NCBI GenBank assembly: GCA_004794785.1
Contig: SJOL01005732.1
Location: forward strand, 164,900 to 228,899
Direction: 5' to 3'
Length of the DNA: 64,000 nt
DNA from: Opisthorchis felineus
Lineage: Eukaryota; Platyhelminthes; Trematoda; Opisthorchiida; Opisthorchiidae
This document shows, one piece after another, positions 26,401-38,400 of the stretch (position 1 is the stretch's first letter; each line of letters starts with the position of its first letter). The notes under the pieces were generated by a model. That model saw only the letters and a list, made by a program, of their open reading frames with translations. It searched no databases and was not told where the DNA came from. A program made the translations under genes and the position numbers.

Positions 26401-29400
26401 ACAAGATCTTTAGTAGTTGCGCGCCGTGCCCATCCTGATGGTCTTAAAAAAATCTATCTGTAGTTTGTTGATGAATTCAGTTGATGAACGGGTTACCGCT
26501 TGTACGACAGTCTTAGTACACTCACACTTCCATCACCAGTCGACCACATTGTTCAGGTAATGTGCGCTGGTCACAAGAGAGCCACTGTGTTCCACTGTTT
26601 ACAAATATACGCAGGGTCTTTCGTTGTTCTGTTGATCCATTCCTGAGCTTTCGCATCCACTCAGAGTAAGGTAAAAAAAAACATGCCCGTTAATCCCGAG
26701 CATGGAGGCGACAGGATGCCCGTTTCAGTCTCCGACTAGTCTAGATTTCGTCTAACTTCGCGCGCCAAACCGAGCTGCATATTGACCAGATTGATCCATG
26801 GAGGCATGCGGAGCAACTTTCTGGTTGGCCATCCCACAAGTGGACTTTAGAGGTTGCAGGGAGCATTTGTAATAAGCAAGAAACCCCCGGTTTCCCATCA
26901 TGAAAATGGAGTTTGTGATCACGTTTGCTTCGGATGGAATTTCCACCAAATTTTCCTAAAATACTGATAGATGACCCTACTTGAATCTTGGCTTCTCCAA
27001 GGTCCTTAAATTTATCGAACGTTTTACCTGACCAGACAAAGCTTGTCTGTGAGAAGTCGAACCTGAGCTACCCCACAGGGGAGGGGCAACCGTATACCTA
27101 AGTTATTATGGATGGAATTCTAACTACCTAAGATTGTTCAATGTACCTCACTGAAATGAGCAGACAAACCTATACTTCTCCGAATACTGTTTTCTCCTGG
27201 GAGGAATCGTATCAACAGTCTCACAAAACAGACTAAGGACTGGCTACTGTGTCAATTAGGATATGTTAAACCGACTCAGAGTGCAGAACCGTTACAAACA
27301 TTTGCTGTCCAACACCGGAGTTTCAGCATGATCGAGAATATACATCATCTTACAAACAAACGGAATGAGTGAGTCCTCCAGTAAATTTGTATGTTGATGA
27401 AAAACGGGTGCAGAGGTGAGCAGATATTTTTAGCCACAGAATTGGTAAGTCCTGCAATAACTTGAGATAGCTCTTCATCATCATCAAATAGAGCAAAATC
27501 AGTGTTGACACTGATACTTCGCTGTCGTACAACCACAAATTTTGTCTATTTATATTTCAAGCCTTAGAATGCAAACAGAAAAGAGTGGGTGAGGGAGTCG
27601 ACCTGGTGATGGCCTATCGCGAACATTCTTAGGTGCCTACACCTCTGGAAAGAAACTGACAACACGAACGCCATTGACGCCGATCTGCTGCCATTTTTTG
27701 CAATGTCTCTAGCCAAGCTCAGGAGGAGTCACGGGTACCTCATACTGGAAGATATATTGCACCAACAACACCCAAACTTCCTAATCTATTTCACGTCCTT
27801 CTACCAAGCCATACGTTGTTCACCTCGTGCCATTCTGAAGGAGGAACGGAGAACAACACTCGTCTCGGTAGATGGTGTTTCCGCATGCGTAGCACATGGC
27901 CGAGCCATCGTAGTCGGTGGTACTGGATATTTTCTTCGATTAAAGTGCCAGAGTGTGGTCGACGTAGCCTCTACCCGGTCGAAATCCCGCTTGATTCTCA
28001 CGAGTCAAGGTTTCGCGTGCCACTGTAAGACGACGAAGAATCAATGACCCTAGAAGTCTTATCACAACATCAGTCAAACTAACACCTCTGTCCTTAGTAC
28101 ATTCACTGCGAGTATCCTTTTTGGAAATGAGCTTTATTGTCGATTCAGTACAGTTGTCTGGAACGGTCTCTTTCTCTCAGGTAGACTCAAATAGGCTTGA
28201 CAAGTACTGACTGAGAAACTTACCGCCAGCCTTGAACAGAACAGGTGGAAGGTCGTCAGGACCAGCAGCACGATGACGCTTGAGTAGAGATATACACTCG
28301 GACAGTTCAATGGCAGTAGTGGCATCTTGTATCCTTCTTTCTGACAGACGGCGTACATCCATGCAGAGGAAATCCAGCGTACGAGGAAAAGCCACCTGTT
28401 GTCCTGCTGGCTTCAGTGTGTGAACATTAAAGGCTTCCAAGTAGACAGGCTTTTCGGACAGACTTCGAAGAGTTTTGGGGTTGAAGTTGAAGTTGGACGT
28501 ACAGGAACTGCATCTGAGTGTGGTTAGCGGTGAACAAGGCCGTCAGTCCTTGTGCTGGGACCTGCAGAGAGAGAGTAACCAAACTTGGGTGGGGCAGGCT
28601 AGAAGAGGAGAAACTTGAATGTGTATGAAGGGAGGCGTCAGCAGTATCATGTTTTCGCTTACCCGCCATGCTGTATGCAACACGTAAGGCAACCCGCCTG
28701 GTGACAGCACGCGACGGCCGATGTGACGTGGGGTCATTTTTAGTTGCATCATGGTTGTACGTTGTATGCTGCCAGGTCGCCCAGACCTAGACAGGAGGAT
28801 GCTTAAGGCCCTTAACCAAAGCCTGTGGTTAAAAAGCCTGACCGCCAGGCAGTAGTGTTCTGGGGGAAATGCAAGTGCACTTCAATTTTTATAGAAGTCG
28901 TCGCACATGTTCCACCCCCCAACCTTGGGGGGGACAGGAGACTGTTCATCAGACCCCTAACCATTGAGCAACCTGGTATGAGAGACTCTGTGAGTGTCCC
29001 AGGGACACCCCCAGTATAGCTCGCTGTGTCGCGGGGGTACGTAAACCGTCACACAATGGTGAGATCCAGTCTCCCTACGACGGTGAGATAGCTCAGTGGT
29101 TTAGGCGCGAACTTACTGACCGGAGGTCCGTGTTTTCCAACGCAACCTCGGCATCTCAACTGCTCCTGTCTACTCTTGGGCAGCCTTGTAGTATGTCAGC
29201 CCTCGTGCTTCCTTTGGATGGCCTACCTGCTGGACACCGAAAGGGTGTTACAACTGAACGGTTTATTTTATTTTTGTCTGCTACACTGAACAACGATAAG
29301 CAGTGAACAACAATACCGATAAATATTATTGCTTTACCAACAAACGTACGGAATGTTGATTTGTAGAGGGGTCGATAGGCTTATGACCGCCAGTTAATGC

Positions 29401-32400
29401 TGCACTTGGGAGCTGTAAGCACGCAGACGAATCCCTCCTCCACTTGTCAATCAACTTAATTTCATATCTTTATTTGTTGCGTTTTATTGGAAAATAATAT
29501 ATGAGGGTATATACTGTATTTCCGGTAAAACAGAAGGAAGACCATTTTCGCGGGCAATAATTGTCGACTCCATACAGTAGCATGTTCAGGTATTTAGATA
29601 CGAATGAGCTGTTTTTGGCAATGCAGTTGAAAGATACGCGTGATCAAAAACGACTTAAAGGTCAACCTGTTCATCTCCAGGATATTTCAAGTTGAGGGAC
29701 TCCATGTCATGGGGAACCTGAGCAACTGAGTATGCAGTTATTTGGTTGTGCGCTGGAGTGTTCAGTGAGATGCCTGCTTCAGTAACTGATGTTTGATGAT
29801 TTGGCTGCTATGAACTCGTTGGAAACTATCACATCTGACACAGCCTAAAGCTCTGTTACTATCCCCATCCTAGCATGCCACGGCACCACCTTGACCTGAT
29901 GTACCCCTCTTGCATTAATTACCTATATGCGTTGGAGGAGAACTACTTAAATGAGACTAACTGGGATGACATAGTCACTGGTACCCAGTGTCTAACTTTT
30001 ATCATTCCTTTTCACGACACAGTCTTTTTGGTCTCATTGCTTTGCTACATTTCGATAATCTTATCTTCTCAATTTGTTTAACTTAGATTCAATACTCCAA
30101 CATTACCGATGCCATCGTTTCTCTTGGCTCCTTCAACACGTCGACATATTCTGAATATGAATTGTTATCAGGGGCTCCGGATTCATTGTACGAAATGGGC
30201 GATAAAGGAAATACCATAGGTCATAATTTGTTCACTAGTCTGTTTCGAAATCTCAATGAAACAGAAGCTGTACTACTCACAGTACCGACTGCTCCCACTG
30301 AATCACTGCCGCCTTTCATCACCTTCCACGCTCCACTTGATCTTGTTGATCGAACTACAAGTGAAACTCCATTGTCTCTTTCTGTCCCTCGTCGTATTGT
30401 GGAATGTTGCGTTCTCACACGTTACCTGTACAACTTGGCTGTGGATGCGTACGATAAGTAAGTGCAGTTCTTCTCACTTCTCTTCGTAATTTGTCTTAAA
30501 ATTGCCTGTTACGGTGCGCGTTAACATTTACCACTGACCCAGCGGTGATGGAAACTTCAATCTTTGTCATCGTAGACCTATCGATGATGAACCAATTCAC
30601 CGCGGTCAATTTATCACGAACCAGTTTATCGTCTCGCATCTCATCGCGGGCCGATTTTTCACTGAATACGCTCCCTGTTTGACGGTTTAGACTACATTTA
30701 GCCAATTATTTTCTAAACAGAACATGTGGTTGACAGAAATTCATGGACTGTGCCTACCTGATGAGTCTCAAGTAGGGTGAGAGCGGTCGGAGGGATTTCA
30801 GGAAACTTATAGATAATGTTCCTTCGAGAAAACAAAGTAGTTTTGTGACTGCCGTTAAAATTTCCTGAACGTTAAAATTCTGAACGTTGTTAATTCACGC
30901 AGTGATTCTCTTGCAGGGTGTACACGGTGCAGAATCACGCCCTTCACTACCCCAGTGACCTGAAGTCGCCTTCAGATTAGACGATGTTTACTTTGTAGCG
31001 CGAAAATCCCCTAAAAGGACAGAGGACCAGCTGCTCGATTTCTAGTGTTAATCATTTTTGAAACTGTTACTTCAAGCACTCGAGTAATATACAGACGCCG
31101 TCTTTGGCTCGTTCTAGACGTATCGTAAGGCGTACAAAATACCTTAGATAGTTTTTTACAAGTTCAATCTCTGATGGCTGACGCAAGAATCTAGGACCGG
31201 CATTTGTGGTGACTGACACGGAACCACCGCGAGCAATAAAAAAGCAGTAGTGAGGTTATTCATATGGCCCATAGGAGTTTGTATTGTTGTACATCGTCGC
31301 CTCAAAATGTGGGGATCGGTTATGTTTATGTCCGCGTTACATCGAACACTGACTGTAGAAAATACCTTAAAGGAAAATCTGCGATGGTTCTACTTTACAG
31401 GAGGTCTTGAAACGTGAACCACTCTCCTTTTCGGCCACCGTAGGAATCTGAGTTCAGCTACGTTTCCTAACTAACTGAGTCTAAGAGTCTTTGACTCGTT
31501 AACAGTTTTGTAGACATGCGTTTGGACGAATCTGGTTCGATTTCCTGCATAGACATCGTGTAATTGGATACCGGCTACAGTCTTGACCATGTTACACTTT
31601 TCGTTTTCGTCAGTAAAACGCGCAAGAGGATGTTCTATATTATTAACTTTGAAGCTACCTTAATCCACCAAGGCAATAAGTGTGACGCTGATACCGAAGA
31701 TGTGCTTCCAGACGATGGACAGTTGCAGTTTAGGGGTTATCTTGAATGTATGAGTAGGCTGTAGAGAAGCGACTGACCTACAAGTAAGCTCTAATAAGCT
31801 GTAATCAGTTCATAATGATCCTGATGAATTGGCTGACAGAACGACGGTCATAAACGCTTGAACCGGTAAATAATTTGGTGTTAGTAGTTCATTGTTCGGA
31901 TGGGGATCGTAAACAGTGCGAGAAACGCCTGTGCAGTGGTCGGTTTTAGGTGCCATACTCCGGGAGGCGTCTTCTTTGTGATATAGTTCGTCTTTCATTG
32001 AAGAGTGATACGCGTATTCCTGACAGGTACGTGCATGGTGAAAAATGTTGTTGGGGAATATCAATCAATATCAATGGGATTCGAGTGACTGTGGTGGTGT
32101 GGTTCGGACTCTGGCCATTCACACTGATAACGCTGATATAAGCATTACGATGAAGGGATGAGATAATAGTTGGGAGACCCCTTTTAGGGAAATTAAACCT
32201 ATTGGACGTCCACATAAAAACAGACCGACGCATTTAAAACATGAAAAGCGAATCATCACACACAGATGCAGTTAGGAGTGGATAGGTAAACGTCAATTGG
32301 AGTCTTGAATAATGAAGTATTTTGAGAAGCTGGAGAACCAGGGAGTGGTAGAACATTCGAGAGCCGTGACTTTCTGTGGAAAACGAACTGAAGAGTTCTG

Positions 32401-35400
32401 TCCTGCATTGGGAGATTTCCATCTGGGAAAGGTGAGTACAAGTGGAGAGCTGCACGGACGAATGAATTGTGAAGTGGAGGATGAAATGGTTGTTCAGAAG
32501 AACACTTGCCTTGGCTGTATCGGCAGAATAAAAAAGGGAGCCTGCATTTCGTCGCGGGAAAAGATTTTGATGGTCATCGCCAGGGACGGTGGAAGTAATA
32601 TGATGCAAAACCTTCTGTCCAGGGTTGAAGTATAGATGTTAGAGGTTTCGGAAATTTCAACTGAGGTTTCGTCTTGTCAGTGAAGCCAGTCTATGCCGAA
32701 AAGCTGAGAATCACCGTACAACTCTTTTCTCCTTATTAGAAATCCTTAACAGTGTGCATCTCACGAAACTCCAGGGAGTTTCGAATCTGGGACCTCCCGT
32801 CTACTAGCCACTGGTTGACTTTTCAGCATAGTTTGGCTTCACCTACTGAATGAAAATTCGCAATTCTCTTCACACTACCATAAACCCGATTTTCAACCAG
32901 CAGTTTAGGTCTATCTCGAAGTCCATTTATTCATAGTTATTTTTGTTTTTCACTTCAAACATGTTTAGTTCATCTTGTTGCATAGGCGTATTTTGTGCAG
33001 CTGTTGATTTACCGCACGTCGCTATACTCCTCGGTACTTTACGACTTAGCCGTTCCCCAAGCCGCGCATTCTTCTCGTCGACCACTGGCTGTTTATCCGC
33101 AGTGAGCAGATATTCGTGTTATCTAAGTAGCGTGAAGCCGACAGTGCAGGCAATGGAACCTGTCATGTCACTGTGGGTACCGAAAATTACATGTAAAATG
33201 AAACAGTGTGGGGCACTAGCTTTTAATCACACAGGAGAACAGTATCATAGGGAGCCAGACTAACGTATGCTACGTTGACAGCATGATACCAGTTCCCGGC
33301 TGCTATCGTATGCGTACTCGGTCATTTCTGTCTTATGAATACATGTATCCAACTCAATCCCGTAGTTCCGTCTGTTTCTGCAGTGTCTCGCACTATAACT
33401 TCGGTAACGTTGTGTTTGCGCCCCTGCGATCGACCCCTCTAGTGAGCTCACGTGCGATCCAACATGTATCGTATCCGGTATGGGGATTGATAGGTAGTTC
33501 TTTTCATACATATGACTTTGTAAAAAAAGACTGCAATATTTTTAATTGCCGTTTGTCCTTTTGTGTGCTGCCACTATATTCCACCGTCTTACCCCTCGAC
33601 ACACACTACCCAGGCGGTCGGTGCTGTTGAGTACGTCGGAGAAGCACCCTGCCGAACTGCCGTCGAAATCTGTTGTCTTTCCGCCGAACTCCAAGTCAGT
33701 GGATTCAAATTCTGATTCGCCTTGTCCTGCTATCGTTCACCCCGGCGCTATCATTTCCCTACTTCACCTGACGGCTAAGTTCGACCGGAAGCAGACAGAC
33801 CAGACAGCCCACACCGGCATCTTAGATATTGACCTTCAGGTATGCTCTTATAGTCGATCGTTTATTGCATGTCTGTTCATAGGGTTGCGTCGTGTTTATT
33901 ATTTGACTTATCCGTATCGCGTTGCAAACAGAGCATTTTTGAATGGAAACTCTCGATTTGGCTACCAAAAGTCGAACGCAGATTACTTGGTTGAGGTAGC
34001 GGTTCTTACTTCTTCCGGTTCATCATCAGGTTTCTTTTAGCAGAATTTTGAACCCTGTTTGACGTTGATGAGTTTGTGTTTCTGTTGTGGTTAACTGCTG
34101 TCCCCTCTCCAATACCTTAGTGCCGGAAAAAGTCTCACCAGGCTGTCCGATCGGTGTTGGGTGAACACTCATCATCGTCGGATGTTGCTGAACTGATTAA
34201 CTGCGTGAGCGTCTAGCTCGGATACTTGACGGCTTCCCTACTGCGATTTTTGTGGGGTTTGAGGGTCTCAGTAGGTTTCGGGCATTCTGGGATTATTTTC
34301 AAGAGTCTGACCTTCCTGACAGGCTCATAGATATTTCTGTTTGTGATGGTGGTTATGGGTTTGTTATTATTCGTTTTCTTCAAACCGCTCTGCTGTACAC
34401 TGGCTATTATATCCTTTTAACGAATGAATTTATATATTATGCAAGTGAAGATACAATTCATCCCTTTGTACTCCTCTTCGGATTATGGAGTTGGATGGAC
34501 AGTTTTAAGTACAACTTCAAAGTAGCTGTTAAATCCGAAGTGACTTCATTGCTTCATGATTTCATTATCTTATTAGTATGAATGCAGAATAGAGCTGGAA
34601 AGCGTGCGCTAATCCGCTTCAGTCTGTATGCTGCATATACATTGAGTCTGTTCGATACCCTCTCCCGAATGTCCAGTTTCTTCAGCCGTATTATATTAAG
34701 CATGTCTGGATCTCACGTATTTGCTTCTGGGGGAAACACCCAATCTAAGTATTGTAATTGACTGTAATATTCTCTATGCCCGCATCCGATCGCCGAAGCA
34801 GTAGAAATCGCCCGAATTCTAATGTTCACAGATCAAGGAAATAGAGCCTTGAGAGACAGTGTTGAATCAGCTGGGGGCAACAATCGAAAATGTGCACTGA
34901 AGGAAAGATTTAAGCTATGAATGCGAAACCGCTCACTAACCTCAGTTAATGTAATCTCCCTCGTACAAGCCATTTTCGCTGCCTCCCATTCACATCAACC
35001 ACCTGCTGATGATACGATCACTGTTACTGTTTTGGAAGCTGTAATACTGTAAGCTAAAGACCTGTCGTGAGTCAACCCTTAACCATCAATATTTTCGCTG
35101 ATTACCTTCTCAAACTTACTGACCGGAAGGTCCGTGGTTCGACTTCAACACCTGCATCTCGACTGCTCCTGTCTAGGATTGGACAACCTAGCAGTACCCA
35201 GCCCACGTACCTCCTTCGGGTGGCATAGCAGCTATGCGCAAGGACTTACCCAACGAGCCTCCAAGGGTGGCAAGCAAGGTCTGCTGGAGAATTCGCTTTC
35301 GCTTCCGTTTTTCTTTTGCTCCGATGACTTGGGGCTATCTTCAGACAACCAGGTGAACTTTCCCAAGCCTACTTACTCTAAATCGAAAAACGCCAGTTGA

Positions 35401-38400
35401 CAACAGGGATAATTAATTACTCTAGTCTTGAAAAGCACTGGTCGACTCTGTTTTTCAAGGCCTTGAAACACCAGCGAGACAACTCCTCCGTAGACTGCAC
35501 GGAGTAAATTGAATTCGGTTTTCTTTGAACCGCGGAAGACTTCACATTCTAGCTAGCCACCATTCTTGCGACAATATTTTATTCTATGTGTCCGTCTTGC
35601 TATGCTTACTGCCTCTGATAGGTAGGCCGTCCCTCCGAAATATGATCGTCTCTGCAATAGAAGTCGTTATAAGGACGAACTACTGCGGAAATAAATTGCT
35701 GCGGTAATCACCAAATTCAGTCATCATTTTTTCATCATTGTCAGCTGTAAGAACCGCGTACTTGTCGTACAGTGTTTGTAGCTGCCACAGTTTCGTTCAT
35801 CGATGATTTGGGAAGGTGGGGTAGGTAGCTGCGCATTGGAGGCGGGAGCTGATAACTTGGTGCGTAAATAGAGCACTGTCAGTGGACTGTTAATTGGGGA
35901 AATTGGGAGAAGAGCTATGCATTGAAGGCAATAGCTTGGATGCACAACCACCAGTGAGGGCGCGACTGGGCCATGTCTGACAATGTCTCTGACCATTGAT
36001 GTGGCCCGTCTCGGGGTCCCCATCCAGGGAGATGGCAATGACCAGCGCGGCTGAGTTTGCTGGTAGTGGCTTTTATACTTCGCTGCCAAGTCATTGTTTG
36101 ACCTCTCCTGGCTCGTTTTCACCCTTCACGTGGTTGTGCGAAAAGAACTCTTCGAGGAAATCGGTCGACTGGCCGTGGCCAAGCCAGCGCAACCTATGCA
36201 GTATGATCAGTTCATCTATCGAGGGTGAGTTATTTCTTCCGAATACCATTCGACGTACTTCAGCATTGCTTATCCGGTGTTCCCACCGAGCAATGCTTCG
36301 AGGACCAAATTCAGTCAGCCTAGGCACCATGTTTGACTACCTCACATATTTCCCTAGTCGTTGTACCGAACGTTGACCACGACTTTTGCCTGTACACTTG
36401 TATGTGGGGTGTCGGGGATTGTGCATCGTACTTTGAGACTTCGCTCAATTTTCATGTAAGTTCCATGGCACACCTACCGTGGGCTTTCAACCCGGATTCC
36501 GTAGCCGGCGAATGCGAGTCAGGTTCAACTTAATGTAGCTGGACACAACCTCATGTACATGTACCTCATTACATGTTAGTGTCTTATTGGTTGTGTTGAA
36601 ACACAGGGCTCATCTGGAACTAGTACGGTTGTTTATCGGTACGTGCCCATGGTCAATCGCTTAATTGGCCAGTTAGCATAAGCTAACAGTCGTTTGAAAG
36701 GCAACGGATGTGTTGATGTATCACAAATGACTACCAGAGCTCTTGGAATGGGGAAGTCCAGACTAGATGAAATTAACCTTTTACATGGTCTGTGGTGGTC
36801 TGTTGATGTCTGATAAATCAGACAGCCATCCCCTGGTACAATGGCGGGGTTACCCCACCCTGGATATGGAGAAGGAATCAACATTATTCTCGATATAGCA
36901 GTAACATCAACGCTTTTGATATGGGTAATGATAAAGTGTATGGCTTGCAGTAGTCAATAGACCAGAGGAAATATCGTCGATCAGACTCTTCTATCATTTA
37001 CCTCATCAATCAAAAATGACATCTATTTTATCTTGCATCTCTGACACTTCCGATCCCGGGAACAGACAGGAACGACTATCACTGCTGAGGAAGCACTTCA
37101 TTAGTTCCCTTTGCCTTCAGCTCTCTGAGCCGGTTCCGAAAAGCTACCAACCTCATTATGCTGGCTGGTTAATAAGTACCAGTCAAATTCATACTTGCAT
37201 TGTATCACTACCTGTCTACTGGATTTCGGTGGTGCATACCACGTCTTTTGAAGGGACTGGCTCTACCGTGTCCGTCACCGCGCTTTACTTAGTGTACGAT
37301 GACGTATGACCTATGTATCATGGATCGTTAGTGCGTCGCATCGGCAATAAATCACTGGAGACCTGTTTACCCCAACTGCTGCGTGCGTGGACCAAATTCA
37401 GTTGCTCGCTCTGGGAACGCATTGTATTACTAAGTCGTTTGGCTCTGTGTTCAAACTATGCCATGAATCGACCATGCCGTGGTGAAAAATCCTTTCTGGT
37501 GATGGTTGACTTTGCGTCCAACATATGTCGGCCGGACTGATAATTTTGCGCTTCATTGATAACCAGCCTCGTGCGTTGAACTGGTTAGTTTTCAAATGTG
37601 GTTTTTGCATGCAGTCACTATGATCATTTATTTCCTAGAACTGTACAGATGTCAACAAAACTGGCATAGCGATTTGTGAAGCGAAAAACGTCTGTCGATT
37701 GGGACACTTGAGTAACTCACGAAGTGTATACTGCAGAGCAATGCCTGTGTTTTCAATGCTGTAACCGAATAAATCACAATCTTTACTCCAAAGTAATCCG
37801 GTCAAATCCAGAGTAGCAACTTACCATAAGTAGTCGAGTGTTCTTACGAATTAATGAGTAAATCGTAGTAAAAATTCGTATCCTCAAATGTATCACTTCT
37901 GTATAACAGAAAGAACATAAAGTCTGACGAACAACAGTTGTGTTTCTTCATCACACTATGCGGGTATGCATATCTCTGTTACTCGCTTCGTTTTCCACAC
38001 CAATTCACAGATTTTCCTTTTTTGTTGCTTTCCCTGTCCCCTACCTAAGTGGCGCCTAGTGAAACCAAAATTTCCACGCTCACTATGTTATTCTGTCTGC
38101 GATGGCTACAAACTCACTGTAATCTTGGCCTTCCCATCCGTTTTCTTTTGAATCACAGACGTGTCTGCTGGATGTAATTAGCGATCTGCTTCGAATAGAA
38201 CGAAATCAACAGCTTTTATGCACCGTTCAAATGCCCAGGGAGTTGATCACTCTATTTCGACATCATTTGGCGAACGAAGACTCTCCACTACACGATCGGA
38301 TTCAGTCCCTTTTCGAATGTTTAGTTGTCCAGTCTCTGAATCCAAATGATTTGAGGTAAAGTGTACCTGAACATCTTAACTCATTATTCTATCTCCTTCT

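Larger units (their letters stand above)
25444..30086 (+). other. Intron 11 of WDFY3 (GC-AG)
   Basis: About 4.6 kb, GCAAGT to AACTTAG. Contains a possible cassette exon (25508-25586), an internally deleted RTE LINE with its 5' region on the - strand (27690-29073) and a nearly full SINE (29079-29272). 25600-27680 and 29280-30086 show no recognised family. Confidence 0.85.
33840..38158 (+). other. Intron 13 of WDFY3
   Basis: About 4.3 kb, GTATGC to AATCACAG. Contains a SINE fragment (35110-35250) and a 5'-truncated RTE insertion (35724-36303) with a target-site duplication. 33840-35109 and 36318-38158 show nothing recognised. Confidence 0.85.

Noticed and set aside
29079..29150. tRNA gene
   Set aside because: Box A is good, but box B is decayed and a SINE body shared by five other loci follows, so it is a SINE head.
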